This document shows positions 37,313 to 45,442 of a DNA stretch of 64,000 nucleotides, piece by piece. The position numbers and the translations under genes are program-made. Positions within the stretch are counted from its first letter, which is position 1, and every line of letters starts with the position of its first letter. This stretch comes from Anaerolineae bacterium (lineage in GTDB: Bacteria > Chloroflexota > Anaerolineae > UBA4142 > SHND01). The stretch is taken from NCBI GenBank assembly GCA_020851635.1, contig JADZCJ010000109.1, forward strand, positions 47,012 to 111,011. The letters are read 5' to 3'. Below the pieces are notes generated by a model. It saw nothing but the letters and a program-made list of their open reading frames with translations, searched no databases and was not told the origin of the DNA.

Positions 37313-38494
37313 ATGTCAGACAAACTCAACTGGATTCGAGCCGAGCTCGACGCATTAAGAACAAACAATCTGTACAACACCATCCGCACGATTGATTCGC
37401 CGCAGGGCGCGTGGATTGTGGTGGATGGCAAGCGCGTGCTCAATTTTTGCTCCAACAATTATCTGGGGCTGGCGAACGACGCGCGGCTCAAGAGCGCGGC
37501 ACAGGAGGCGATTCGGGTCTATGGCGTCGGTCCCGCGGCGGTGCGTTCGATTGCGGGCACATTGTCGGTGCATGTGGAATTGGAACGGCGGCTCGCCGAG
37601 TTCAAAGGCGTCGAGGCGACGATCTCGTTCCAGTCCGGTTTCAATTCCAACGGCGCGGTCCTGCCCGCGCTGGTGGGCAAAGAGGACGTCATTTTTTCGG
37701 ACGAGTTGAATCACGCCAGCATCATTGACGGGGCGCGCCTTTCGGGCGCAAAAATCGTCCGATACGCGCACAACGACCCCGAGGATTTAGAGACCAAAAT
37801 TCTGGAGACCGGAGAGTATCGCCGCGCGCTGGTCGTGACGGACGGCGTCTTTTCGATGGACGGCGACATTGCGCCCCTGCCGCAACTGGTCGAGGTGGCG
37901 GAACGGCACGACATGCTGCTCATGGTGGACGACGCGCACGGCGAGGGGGTGCTGGGGCGCGGCGGGCGCGGGATCGTGGACCATTTTGGGATGCACGGGC
38001 GCGTGGATATCGAGGTCGGCACGCTGTCGAAGGCGTTCGGCGTGGTGGGGGGGTATATCGCCGGACGGCGAGAGATTGTAGAATGGCTGAGACAGCGCGG
38101 GCGTCCGTTCCTCTTTTCGAGCGCGATTCCCGCGGCGGACGCGGCGGCGTGTATCGAGGCGGTCGAGATTTTGGAGGATTCGACGACGCTGGTGGAACGG
38201 CTTTTGGAGAATGCGCGCTATTTCCAGGGCGAAATGCGAAAACTGGGTTTTGACACGGGGGCAACCGAAACGCCCATCACGCCGGTGATGCTCGGCGAGG
38301 CGCAGCTGGCGCAGGACTTTTCCAAAGCGTTGTTCGAGAACGATGTGTTTGCGATGGCGATCAAGTATCCGACCGTGCCGCAGGGCAAGGCGCGGATTCG
38401 AGTCATGATCAGCGCAGCGCACCCGCGCGAGGATTTGGACAAGGGGCTGGAGGTGTTTGGGAGAGTGGGAAGGAAGATGGAGGTGCTTGCGTGA
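37313..38494 (+). CDS. kbl: Glycine C-acetyltransferase (2-amino-3-ketobutyrate CoA ligase)
   Basis: The product has 393 residues of the PLP-dependent alpha-oxoamine synthase family. Features include [55 protein letters not shown], the Asp-containing [15 protein letters not shown], and the PLP lysine in [12 protein letters not shown]. It converts aminoketobutyrate plus CoA to glycine and acetyl-CoA. It follows tdh, forming the threonine degradation pair. The ATG at 37313 matches the family start. Confidence 0.94.
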   Translation: MSDKLNWIRAELDALRTNNLYNTIRTIDSPQGAWIVVDGKRVLNFCSNNYLGLANDARLKSAAQEAIRVYGVGPAAVRSIAGTLSVHVELERRLAEFKGVEATISFQSGFNSNGAVLPALVGKEDVIFSDELNHASIIDGARLSGAKIVRYAHNDPEDLETKILETGEYRRALVVTDGVFSMDGDIAPLPQLVEVAERHDMLLMVDDAHGEGVLGRGGRGIVDHFGMHGRVDIEVGTLSKAFGVVGGYIAGRREIVEWLRQRGRPFLFSSAIPAADAAACIEAVEILEDSTTLVERLLENARYFQGEMRKLGFDTGATETPITPVMLGEAQLAQDFSKALFENDVFAMAIKYPTVPQGKARIRVMISAAHPREDLDKGLEVFGRVGRKMEVLA

Positions 38495-38727
38495 TCAAGA
38501 ACGGCAAAACACACAAACAGCGCCAGGAGGTTGGCAAATTTCTGGTGATGGACCCGGAGATTTGTCATGGGCAATTAACCTTCAAAGGGAGCCGCGTGCC
38601 CGTCGCCACGGTGCTGGCGCTTTTGGGAAAAGGGTATTCCATCGAGCAAATGCTCAAGAGTTACCCGGAAATTACGCGTCCCGCGATCGAGGCGGCGATT
38701 CGACGCGCAGAGGAAATGTCTCGATGA
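38491..38727 (+). CDS. DUF433 family protein
   Basis: The product has 78 residues with the DUF433 core: [34 protein letters not shown], then [26 protein letters not shown]433 is a small winged-helix-like domain, often an antitoxin partner of PIN or DUF5615 toxins. The GTG start overlaps the kbl stop (GTGA). No toxin gene of the usual type follows; instead a convergent HicB-like gene overlaps its end. Confidence 0.85.
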   Translation: MIKNGKTHKQRQEVGKFLVMDPEICHGQLTFKGSRVPVATVLALLGKGYSIEQMLKSYPEITRPAIEAAIRRAEEMSR

Positions 38728-38959
38728 TTTCGGAAGGTGTCGCAAAACGAGGGTCATCCTCGCGCGGCACAGGGCGGAGATAAGGCAGATTGTTTTCAAT
38801 CGCCGTTTCGAGATACAACGCCGCCGCTTCCACAAGCCCGTTTTTGGCTTGAGCGACGGTTTCGCCCTGCGATGCAACATCGAGTTCGAGGCACAGCGAC
38901 GAAAACAAGTTTTCATCCTGCATCACAATGCCTGTAAAGATCAAATCATTTTCGCGCAT
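38672..38959 (-). CDS. HicB-like antitoxin-family protein
   Basis: The product has 95 residues: LIFTGIVMQDENLFSSLCLELDVASQGETVAQAKNGLVEAAALYLETA is the HicB-like fold. The C-terminus is a Pro-rich tail. The ATG has AAGGAG 5 nt upstream. No hicA lies next to it. Its 3' end overlaps the DUF433 gene by 56 nt in opposite orientation. Confidence 0.75.
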   Translation of the reverse strand: MRENDLIFTGIVMQDENLFSSLCLELDVASQGETVAQAKNGLVEAAALYLETAIENNLPYLRPVPREDDPRFATPSEIIETFPLRVESPPRSRDA

Positions 38960-39093
38960 CGCATCTCCTTTCGTTCAACGCCGATTTTTTGATTGCTCTT
39001 GCTGCACTTTTCATTCCTGGGGATCAATTATATGCCTCTGCAATTCAATTGCCAAAAGATTGATCGCATCATTGCCAATTCATGAGGGTTTCT

Positions 39094-42000
39094 ATGAGCA
39101 TACCTCTCCCCGACCCCGCACAAATCTCGCAGCTCGCGCAGGACGTCACCACGATTCTTTCCCCCTATCTTCCTAACCTGCTGGCAGCGGGAGGGGAGGT
39201 CGCAAAGGGTGCTGCAGGCAAGGTTGGCGAAACCATTGTCGAACAAATCTGGAACAAGTTGCGCCCCAAGGTCGAAAAGAAAGAAGCAGCCCGCGACGCA
39301 GTTGCGGATGTTGTCAACACGCCAGACGATCCCGAAGCGCAAATCGTTCTCAAAAAGCAAATTGAAAAAATTCTGATACAGGATGAGGCGCTCTCAGCCG
39401 AATTGCGACCGCTTGTCATCGCGTACAACAAGACTGTCACGGCAAATATCGCCATCACAGATGATGCCAAAGTTGATGTCGGCAATGATATGACAGGTAG
39501 AGACAAAACAACCGCGTCGAGCGAGCATGGTGCGGCAGGAACATTTAACGCACCAGTAAACTTTAATTATTACGGTGAAAAACCAGCTCCTGCGGTCGCC
39601 AATCCCAAGCCCGTGAAAACTCGTTCCCTCACAACCGAACAAGCGCGGGCTGAATATCTGAATGCGGTCATTGCCGATTGCCGCAACGCTCGTCTCGTTG
39701 GGCTTGACCCGAAAGCGGGCGATCCAAATCGAGGTGTGTTGTCACTGGAACGGTTGTATGTTGAACTCGATACAAAGACCCAGGTGGAGGACAAGACCCA
39801 ACCCGATAAAGGAACTGGCGCGCAAGCGGCGCTGTTGGAACGTGAAAGAAAAGTGCCGCTTTCCGCATTGCAGGCGCTCCAAAATGCGCAATACGGTCGA
39901 ATGGTGCTGCTGGGACTGCCCGGTGCGGGCAAATCCACATTCGCCCGCTATCTTGCCCTGCGCATGGCACAACACGCCCTGGACCCAGACACTCCGCTCG
40001 AATCGCTCTTGCCAGCATGGACAGCATCTCCCTTGATGCCATTTGTGATCCCCCTGAATCGTTTTGGTGATTCTCTCGCACCCGACACAATCCAGGGCAG
40101 CGCGCAGCAGATTGAGGATTTCATGGTCCAATCGCTAGAGTTGGACTCGCGCACCAGTGACTTTGCGCCCTATGCGCTAGAGACACTCCGCGCCGGGTCA
40201 GCTCTTGTGCTCTTTGATGGATTGGATGAGGTCGCTGATTTGGGTCGGCGTCCACTCGTCACGCAGGCGATCGATGCATTCACGCATAAATATGGACGCC
40301 ATCCCAACAATTATTTTTTGACGACATGCCGCACCTTTTCATACACGGACGCGCGCTGGAAATTGGGATGGGAACAGCATGAACTCGCGCCGCTAACTCC
40401 GGACAAAATCAAAAGCTTTGTTCACGCGTGGTACGAACAACACAGCGCACTTGAACCTGCGCGGCGCGATGATTTCCGCGCAAAACGCGACAAACTAACA
40501 AAAGCGCTTCGACAGGGGGATCGCCGCAGACTCTGGGAAATTGCCGACAATCCTCTCATGTTGACCATAATGGCTGTCGTTCACACGCACGACGACGATT
40601 TGCCCGATACGCGTGCCCAGGTCTATCAGCGGTGTGTAGATTTACTTTTGCTGCGGTGGGAATTGGAACGGTCAATTGCGGGACGCGTGCGCAAGCGCAC
40701 GCTGTTGGAAGAGCTAAATATTGAGCGACCCAAGTTGGACGATGCGTTATTCGAGATTGCATACAAAGCGCATACAGGGCGCGGCACAAATGAAGGGCGC
40801 CAGAGCGCTCGTGTCACCGAAGATCTGTTGAGCGGCATCCTATTTGCCCGACTCCGCGATAGCGCCCAGGTCAAGACGTTTCTGGATTATTGCGAAAGCG
40901 CCAATGGTCTATTGATGCTGCAAGGCGAGGAAATCCCACCCGATTCGCCGCCGGAAACGCTGCCGCGCCGTTTCTATTCCTTTCCTCATACTACATTTGA
41001 GGAATATCTCGCCGCGCGCTATATCGAGGGCCCGAACCTGGGGCCGCGTCTCCGCAAACTCCTGGATGAAAACTATGATCGCTGGACACAGGTCGCCATG
41101 CTGCTCGGAGAATATCTTTGTTTCGCGCGCAGCGATCAGGAGCGGATGGATGCGATTCTCGGGGCACTTGTGCCTCAAGAGCGTCCCACACAAGAAAAAG
41201 ACTGGCGGGCACTCTTGATGGCAGGGGATCTTTTGATACTCTATGACCGTCGCTGGCCGAATTCCTGCGTGAATCGCAAACAGATACGCGACCGACTAGC
41301 CGAACTTGTCGAAACCGATCAACTCTCGGCAATCGAGCGCGTTGCAGCAGCAGACACGCTCGGTGAACTCGGAGACCCCCGCCCCGGCATCCACGTCCCC
41401 CCTCTCCTCTCCGAACAGGAACCAAACGCGGGAGCATCCATCCTCCAACACCTCCTCTGGTGCCAAATCCCCGCCGGTCCTTTCTGGATGGGCAGCAGCA
41501 AAAACGCCAAGGACAAGCATTACGACCCCGAAGCGTATGCCGACGAGGTGGGGCAAACAGAAAAATACAAAAAGATTGACAAGCCCTTTTACATTTCGCG
41601 TTACCCCATCACGAACGCGCAATTTGATGTGTTTCTTGGCGCGGCGGACGGTTTTCGCAAGTCAAAGTGGTGGGAAGGCTTGGCGAAAACAGACAACACG
41701 GAACCACCCCCAAAATACGGCGGTGTTTTTGACTTGTCCACTCATCCTGTCATTAACATCACCTGGTATCAGGCGGTCGCGTTCAGCCGCTGGTTGAATC
41801 AGTTCCTGCCCGGCGGAGATTTGCAGATTTGGACGCGCGACGGTATAAAAAGCGTGCAAGCGCAAATCCTCTTTTCCGATTCAAAATCACCCGTATTGAG
41901 ATTGCCCACCGAAGCCGAATGGGAAAAAGCCGCACGCGGACCGAACGGCAGAAAATACCCGTGGGACGGCGGCATCACGCCGGAACACGCAAACTATTCG

Positions 42001-42297
42001 GATACCGGAATTGGCGCTACCTCAGCTGTTGGCAGTTTTCCAAGAGGCGCAAGCGAATATGGGGTATTGGATGCAAGCGGCAATGTCTGGGAATGGACGC
42101 TCACCAAATGGACGTCTGACTATGCGGATTACGTTCACCAAGAAGATTATGGTCTTGAGAGCGAGTCCCGCCGCGTCGTTCGGGGTGGTGCGTTCGACAA
42201 TGATTCAAGGGTTGTCCGCTGTGCGTTCCGCGGCCTTGGCTATCCCGTCAATCGTCTCAGGAGTCGGGGGTTTCGGGTGGTGGTCGCTCCTGTCTGA
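39094..42297 (+). CDS. NACHT ATPase with C-terminal FGE-sulfatase domain, DGR target protein
   Basis: The product has 1067 residues from the ATG at 39094 (GAGGG 5 nt upstream). Residues 1-150 form a helical N-terminal region of unknown type, ending in a Gly/Asp stretch and FNYYGE. A NACHT NTPase follows: Walker A GLPGAGKST (274-282), Walker B ALVLFDGLDEV (370-380), then a helical region with FPHTTFEEYLAARYI. From about 786 an FGE-sulfatase/formylglycine-enzyme-like domain runs to the end ([42 protein letters not shown]). Such domains have a C-type-lectin-like fold. Residues 1026-1066 are the variable repeat. The protein resembles STAND/NLR-type sensors, in which ligand binding triggers NACHT assembly. 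The ligand and effector are unknown. Confidence 0.92.
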   Translation: MSIPLPDPAQISQLAQDVTTILSPYLPNLLAAGGEVAKGAAGKVGETIVEQIWNKLRPKVEKKEAARDAVADVVNTPDDPEAQIVLKKQIEKILIQDEALSAELRPLVIAYNKTVTANIAITDDAKVDVGNDMTGRDKTTASSEHGAAGTFNAPVNFNYYGEKPAPAVANPKPVKTRSLTTEQARAEYLNAVIADCRNARLVGLDPKAGDPNRGVLSLERLYVELDTKTQVEDKTQPDKGTGAQAALLERERKVPLSALQALQNAQYGRMVLLGLPGAGKSTFARYLALRMAQHALDPDTPLESLLPAWTASPLMPFVIPLNRFGDSLAPDTIQGSAQQIEDFMVQSLELDSRTSDFAPYALETLRAGSALVLFDGLDEVADLGRRPLVTQAIDAFTHKYGRHPNNYFLTTCRTFSYTDARWKLGWEQHELAPLTPDKIKSFVHAWYEQHSALEPARRDDFRAKRDKLTKALRQGDRRRLWEIADNPLMLTIMAVVHTHDDDLPDTRAQVYQRCVDLLLLRWELERSIAGRVRKRTLLEELNIERPKLDDALFEIAYKAHTGRGTNEGRQSARVTEDLLSGILFARLRDSAQVKTFLDYCESANGLLMLQGEEIPPDSPPETLPRRFYSFPHTTFEEYLAARYIEGPNLGPRLRKLLDENYDRWTQVAMLLGEYLCFARSDQERMDAILGALVPQERPTQEKDWRALLMAGDLLILYDRRWPNSCVNRKQIRDRLAELVETDQLSAIERVAAADTLGELGDPRPGIHVPPLLSEQEPNAGASILQHLLWCQIPAGPFWMGSSKNAKDKHYDPEAYADEVGQTEKYKKIDKPFYISRYPITNAQFDVFLGAADGFRKSKWWEGLAKTDNTEPPPKYGGVFDLSTHPVINITWYQAVAFSRWLNQFLPGGDLQIWTRDGIKSVQAQILFSDSKSPVLRLPTEAEWEKAARGPNGRKYPWDGGITPEHANYSDTGIGATSAVGSFPRGASEYGVLDASGNVWEWTLTKWTSDYADYVHQEDYGLESESRRVVRGGAFDNDSRVVRCAFRGLGYPVNRLRSRGFRVVVAPV
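42169..42291 (+). repeat. DGR variable repeat (VR)
   Basis: These 123 bp at the 3' end of the NACHT-FGE gene align without gaps to 43096-43218. There are 19 differences, each at a TR adenine (11 of 30 TR adenines are unchanged); the 93 other positions are identical. Fourteen codons change, at residues 1026, 1035, 1038, 1040, 1045, 1047-1050, 1052, 1055, 1057, 1058 and 1066. The 3' end (GGGTTTCGGGTGGTGGTCGC) is GC-rich and invariant, like an initiation-of-homing sequence. Confidence 0.96.
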
Positions 42298-42358
42298 CTC
42301 TGGACTCTGGTCCCTCTGAACTCTGTTACTCTGAAATGCTGAACTCTTGGGGGAGAGT

Positions 42359-42385
42359 TTGAGAGGGGGCTGTGCCCCCTCTCAA
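42359..42385 (+). other. Hairpin downstream of VR
   Basis: A perfect 12-bp stem (TTGAGAGGGGGC / GCCCCCTCTCAA) with a TGT loop lies 67 bp after VR. In known DGRs, a hairpin or cruciform close after VR promotes homing. An A5T8 tract after it also allows a terminator reading. Confidence 0.6.
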
Positions 42386-42416
42386 CGCGCGAAAAATTTT
42401 TTTGGGGGTGGTTCGT

Positions 42417-42770
42417 ATGGCTCGCGAGACCGAGATGCCGATCTTTACGCGCACATTTGATTTCTTGACCTGGCTCCTGCCGCTGACCAACACGTTCCCG
42501 CGCGCGCATCGCTTTACCGTCACCTCTCGCCTGCTCGATGCGGCGTTTGATCTGCGTGAACGCCTGGAAGAGGCGCAGTATCGTTCCGGCAAGGAACGCA
42601 GCGAACGTTTGCAACGCGCGGATGAGGCATTGAGTCGCGTGCGGCTGTATCTGCGGCTCGCGGCAAAATGGGAATGGGTCACCGAGGGGCAATACCACCA
42701 TGCCGCGCAGATGGTCGCTGAAATCGGGCGTCTGCTCGGCGGTTGGAAAAAGGTGGGGGCGGTCATGTAG
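42417..42770 (+). CDS. avd: DGR accessory variability determinant
   Basis: The product has 117 residues with the conserved Avd sequence: [68 protein letters not shown] and [14 protein letters not shown]. Avd is a basic four-helix protein that forms a pentamer, binds the DGR reverse transcriptase and template RNA, and is needed for mutagenic cDNA synthesis. The ATG at 42417 is chosen. The TAG stop lies within a palindromic repeat at 42767, so the last residues (VM) come from the repeat. Confidence 0.93.
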   Translation: MARETEMPIFTRTFDFLTWLLPLTNTFPRAHRFTVTSRLLDAAFDLRERLEEAQYRSGKERSERLQRADEALSRVRLYLRLAAKWEWVTEGQYHHAAQMVAEIGRLLGGWKKVGAVM

Positions 42771-42793
42771 GGGCGGGGTAACCCCGCCCCTAC
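42767..42793. repeat. GGGGCGGGG palindromic repeat, copy 1
   Basis: GTAGGGGCGGGGT and ACCCCGCCCCTAC form a 13-bp palindrome around one base. It contains the avd stop codon. Related palindromes are at 47727, 54613 and 58584. Confidence 0.8.
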
Positions 42794-43008
42794 GCCCACA
42801 CGCCCACACGCCCACACACCCACACACCTACACACCTACACACCCACACACCCACACGCCCAGACGCCCACACGCCCACACGCCCACACACCCACACGCC
42901 TACACACCCACACGCCCACGCGCCCACACGCCCACGCGCCCACACGCCCACACACCCACACGCCCACACGCCCACACACACCCACACACCCACACGCGCG
43001 AGCGAAAC
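42794..43008. repeat. Cytosine-rich tandem repeat, 8-bp units
   Basis: About 27 units of an 8-bp motif (GCCCACAC, with ACCCACAC and CCTACACA variants) run between avd and TR. The plus strand is almost without thymine and guanine apart from isolated positions. The open frames through it are artefacts of the repeat. It would lie in the 5' part of the template RNA if transcription continues from avd. The 43009-43095 stretch to TR holds no gene. Confidence 0.9.
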
Positions 43009-43095
43009 GAATGCAGAGAACCGCGTCAACTTGTGATGCGTTGTTGTCTATATTCGCCTCGCCCTCGCGGCGGAGGGGGACGAGTCGGAAGCAGA

Positions 43096-43218
43096 CACCG
43101 CGTCGTTCGGGGTGGTGCGTTCAACAATGATACAAGGAATGTCCGCTGTGCGTACCGCAACAATGACAATCCCGACAATCGTAACAGGAATCAAGGGTTT
43201 CGGGTGGTGGTCGCTCAT
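43096..43218 (+). ncRNA. DGR template repeat (TR)
   Basis: This non-coding 123-bp copy of the VR lies between avd and the reverse transcriptase in the same orientation. It is rich in AAC/AAT codons (nine AAY in the VR frame), the codons that give widest amino-acid change under adenine mutagenesis. It should be transcribed as the template RNA for cDNA synthesis. The RNA boundaries cannot be read from sequence. Confidence 0.95.
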
Positions 43219-43305
43219 GCTCTTGCAGGCGTTATGCGCCGCCGGAAATGTGGCGCGATGAAAATTGCGCCGCCGAGGCACAAGAACAGCGCGATTCGTT
43301 CCCGG

Positions 43306-43376
43306 CCGCGCCGGTCCGTCCGGCGCGGGCAAATATAAAACCGCCCCGCGCGCAAGGTCCGTCCTCCGCGCGGGGC
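43306..43376 (+). other. Two tandem GC-rich hairpins between TR and the reverse transcriptase
   Basis: CCGCGCCGG / CCGGCGCGG (43306-43328, 5-nt loop) is followed by GCCCCGCGCG / CGCGCGGGGC (43343-43376, 14-nt loop). They precede the likely start of the reverse transcriptase at 43404 and may structure the 3' part of the template RNA or limit translation. Confidence 0.55.
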
Positions 43377-43403
43377 AAACCTCTTTCGGATCTGGCCTGT
43401 TGC

Positions 43404-44459
43404 ATGTATCAAGACCTCTGCGCGTGGGACAATCTCCTCTCGGCATATCACAAGGCGTCAAGAGGCAAACGCGGACATCCCAACGTCGCCGCGTTCGAAT
43501 ACCGGCTCGAAGATAATTTGCTGCAACTCCAAACGGAACTTGTCGGCAAGACGTATGCGCCGGGACCCTATCACAGCTTTTACATCCACGAACCAAAACG
43601 CAGATTGATCTCCGCCGCGCCGTTTCGCGATCGCGTGGTGCATCATGCGCTGTGCAATCTGGTCGAACCCCTCTTTGAGCGCAGTTTCATTCCCGATTCA
43701 TACGCCAACCGCAAGGATAAAGGGACGCATCGCGCGCTGGACCGCGCGCAGCAATTCTCACGACGGTTCCGCTACGTGTTGCAGTGTGATATCAAGCAGT
43801 ATTTTCCAAGCATTGACCACATCATTTTGCGTGACATTCTCGCGCGCAAACTGGATGATCCCGCTATTTTGGGTTTGATTGACCTGATCCTGGCAAGCGG
43901 GCGCGGCGTCCTGGCGGAAGAATACACGATGGTGTATTTTGACGGGGATGACCTGTTTGCGGCGAATCGCCCGCGCGGGCTGCCGATTGGCAACCTGACG
44001 AGCCAATTCTGGGCAAACTGCTATCTCAATCCATTCGATCATTTTGTGAAACGCGAGTTGGGGTGTCGCGGCTATGTGCGCTATGTGGATGATTTTCTTG
44101 TGTATGCGGACGACAAACAGACGCTTTGGAAATGGCGCGCGGCGATCCTGCGGCGCCTGGCGCAATTGCGGGTCACGCTGCACACGGGCGCGGCGCAAAT
44201 CAGACCTGTCCGCGAGGGCATCTCGTTTCTGGGGTTTCGCGTTTTTCCAACGCACCGTCGCCTCAAAAACCGCGTGGGTTTTGCCGCACGGCGGCGGCTG
44301 ATTCGGCTTGTGCGCGCATACCGCGCGCAGCAGGTCGGGTTCGACCGGCTCGATGCATCCGTGCGCGGTTGGGTGAATCACGCCCGTTACGGTGATACAA
44401 TGCAGCTGCGCCGCGCGGTCCTGCGCGACGCGCTGAGCCAAAAAAAGGCAACCGGATAA
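43404..44459 (+). CDS. DGR reverse transcriptase
   Basis: The product has 351 residues from the ATG at 43404 (MYQDLCAWDNLLSAYHKASRG). It has the DGR form of the fingers motif LPIGNLTSQ (193-201; group II intron enzymes have QGxxxSP) and the catalytic YVDDF (227-231), plus DIKQYFPSIDH with the first catalytic Asp and GISFLGFRVFP. No maturase or endonuclease domain is present, as expected. It copies the TR RNA with adenine errors, working with Avd. An ATG at 43248 in the same frame is possible but would read through two hairpins and add an Arg/Pro-rich leader unlike the family. The next gene starts 4 nt after its stop. Confidence 0.94.
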   Translation: MYQDLCAWDNLLSAYHKASRGKRGHPNVAAFEYRLEDNLLQLQTELVGKTYAPGPYHSFYIHEPKRRLISAAPFRDRVVHHALCNLVEPLFERSFIPDSYANRKDKGTHRALDRAQQFSRRFRYVLQCDIKQYFPSIDHIILRDILARKLDDPAILGLIDLILASGRGVLAEEYTMVYFDGDDLFAANRPRGLPIGNLTSQFWANCYLNPFDHFVKRELGCRGYVRYVDDFLVYADDKQTLWKWRAAILRRLAQLRVTLHTGAAQIRPVREGISFLGFRVFPTHRRLKNRVGFAARRRLIRLVRAYRAQQVGFDRLDASVRGWVNHARYGDTMQLRRAVLRDALSQKKATG

Positions 44460-44463
44460 TTAA

Positions 44464-45432
44464 ATGCAAAAACTCCTCTATCTCGCGCGCGCCGATGTCG
44501 AACGCGCCGGCGTGACGATGCGCGAAATCATTGACGCGGTCGAAAACGGGTTTCGCGAGCACGGCAATGGGCGGGTCGAGATGCCGCCCAAACCCGGCAT
44601 CCATACGATGCCCGATGCATTCATCCATGCGATGCCCGCCTATATCCCCGCGCTAAAATCCGCCGGCGTGAAATGGGTGAGCGGGTATCCCGACAATCAA
44701 AAACGCGGACTGCCCTATATCAGCGGGCTGTTGATTCTCAACGATGTCGAAACGGGGATTCCGCTCGCGGTGATGGACTGCACGTGGATCACGGCGATGC
44801 GGACGGGCGCGGCGACGGCGGTGGCGGCAAAATATCTCGCGCGCCCCGAAGCGTCGTCGGTCGGCATTCTCGGCTGCGGGGTGCAGGGCAAGAGCAATCT
44901 GGAGGCGCTCGCCGCGTTGTTCCCCCTCCGGCGCGTCGTCCTCTATGACAAGACGACGGCGCAGGCGGAAGGTCTCGCCCGGTTTGCGCGCGAACAGTTT
45001 GGACTCGAGGCGGCGGCGACGCAAAACGCGCGCGCGGCGGTGGACGGGGTGGACATGGTCGTGACGGCGGGACCCATTTTGCATACGCCGCACGCGACGA
45101 TACAGCCCGGCTGGTTGAACGAAGGCGCGTTTGCGTCGCTGGTGGATTTTGATTCGTTCTGGCATCCCGACGCGCTGAAACAGGCGGACAAGGTTTGCAC
45201 CGACGACGTGCCCCAGTTCGAGCAATATCGCGCGCTGGGCTATTTGCAAAATATCCCGCCAATTTATGCAACGGTCGGCGAACTGGTGACGGGGAAAAAG
45301 CGCGGGCGCGAAAATGCGCGCGAACGCATCATGGCGTGCAATCTGGGGCTGGCGCTCGACGACATGGCGACCGCGCCGCTGGTGTATGCGCGGGCGCGCG
45401 AGCAAAAGCTGGGGACATGGTTGGAGCTGTAG
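44464..45432 (+). CDS. Ornithine cyclodeaminase / mu-crystallin family protein
   Basis: The product has 322 residues with a Rossmann fold (ASSVGILGCGVQGKSNLEALAALF) and family features GVKWVSGYPDNQKRGLPYISGLLIL, MRTGAATAVAAKYLA, DDVPQFEQYRALGYL. Members include ornithine cyclodeaminase, alanine dehydrogenase and ketimine reductase, so substrate is uncertain. It begins 4 nt downstream of the DGR reverse transcriptase stop and 10 nt before nfo, and marks the return to ordinary metabolic genes. Confidence 0.9.
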   Translation: MQKLLYLARADVERAGVTMREIIDAVENGFREHGNGRVEMPPKPGIHTMPDAFIHAMPAYIPALKSAGVKWVSGYPDNQKRGLPYISGLLILNDVETGIPLAVMDCTWITAMRTGAATAVAAKYLARPEASSVGILGCGVQGKSNLEALAALFPLRRVVLYDKTTAQAEGLARFAREQFGLEAAATQNARAAVDGVDMVVTAGPILHTPHATIQPGWLNEGAFASLVDFDSFWHPDALKQADKVCTDDVPQFEQYRALGYLQNIPPIYATVGELVTGKKRGRENARERIMACNLGLALDDMATAPLVYARAREQKLGTWLEL

Positions 45433-45442
45433 GAGAAAATTT

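Noticed and set aside
42794..43008. CRISPR-like array
   Set aside because: The units are 8 bp, contiguous and without unique spacers; no cas gene is near. It is a simple tandem repeat.
43248..43403. Longer reverse transcriptase starting at 43248
   Set aside because: The extension is Arg/Pro-rich, reads through two strong hairpins and is unlike DGR enzymes, which begin near MYQDLCAWDNLL.
43404..44459. Group II intron or retron reverse transcriptase
   Set aside because: The SQ form of the fingers motif, no maturase domain, and the adjacent avd and TR/VR pair identify a DGR enzyme.
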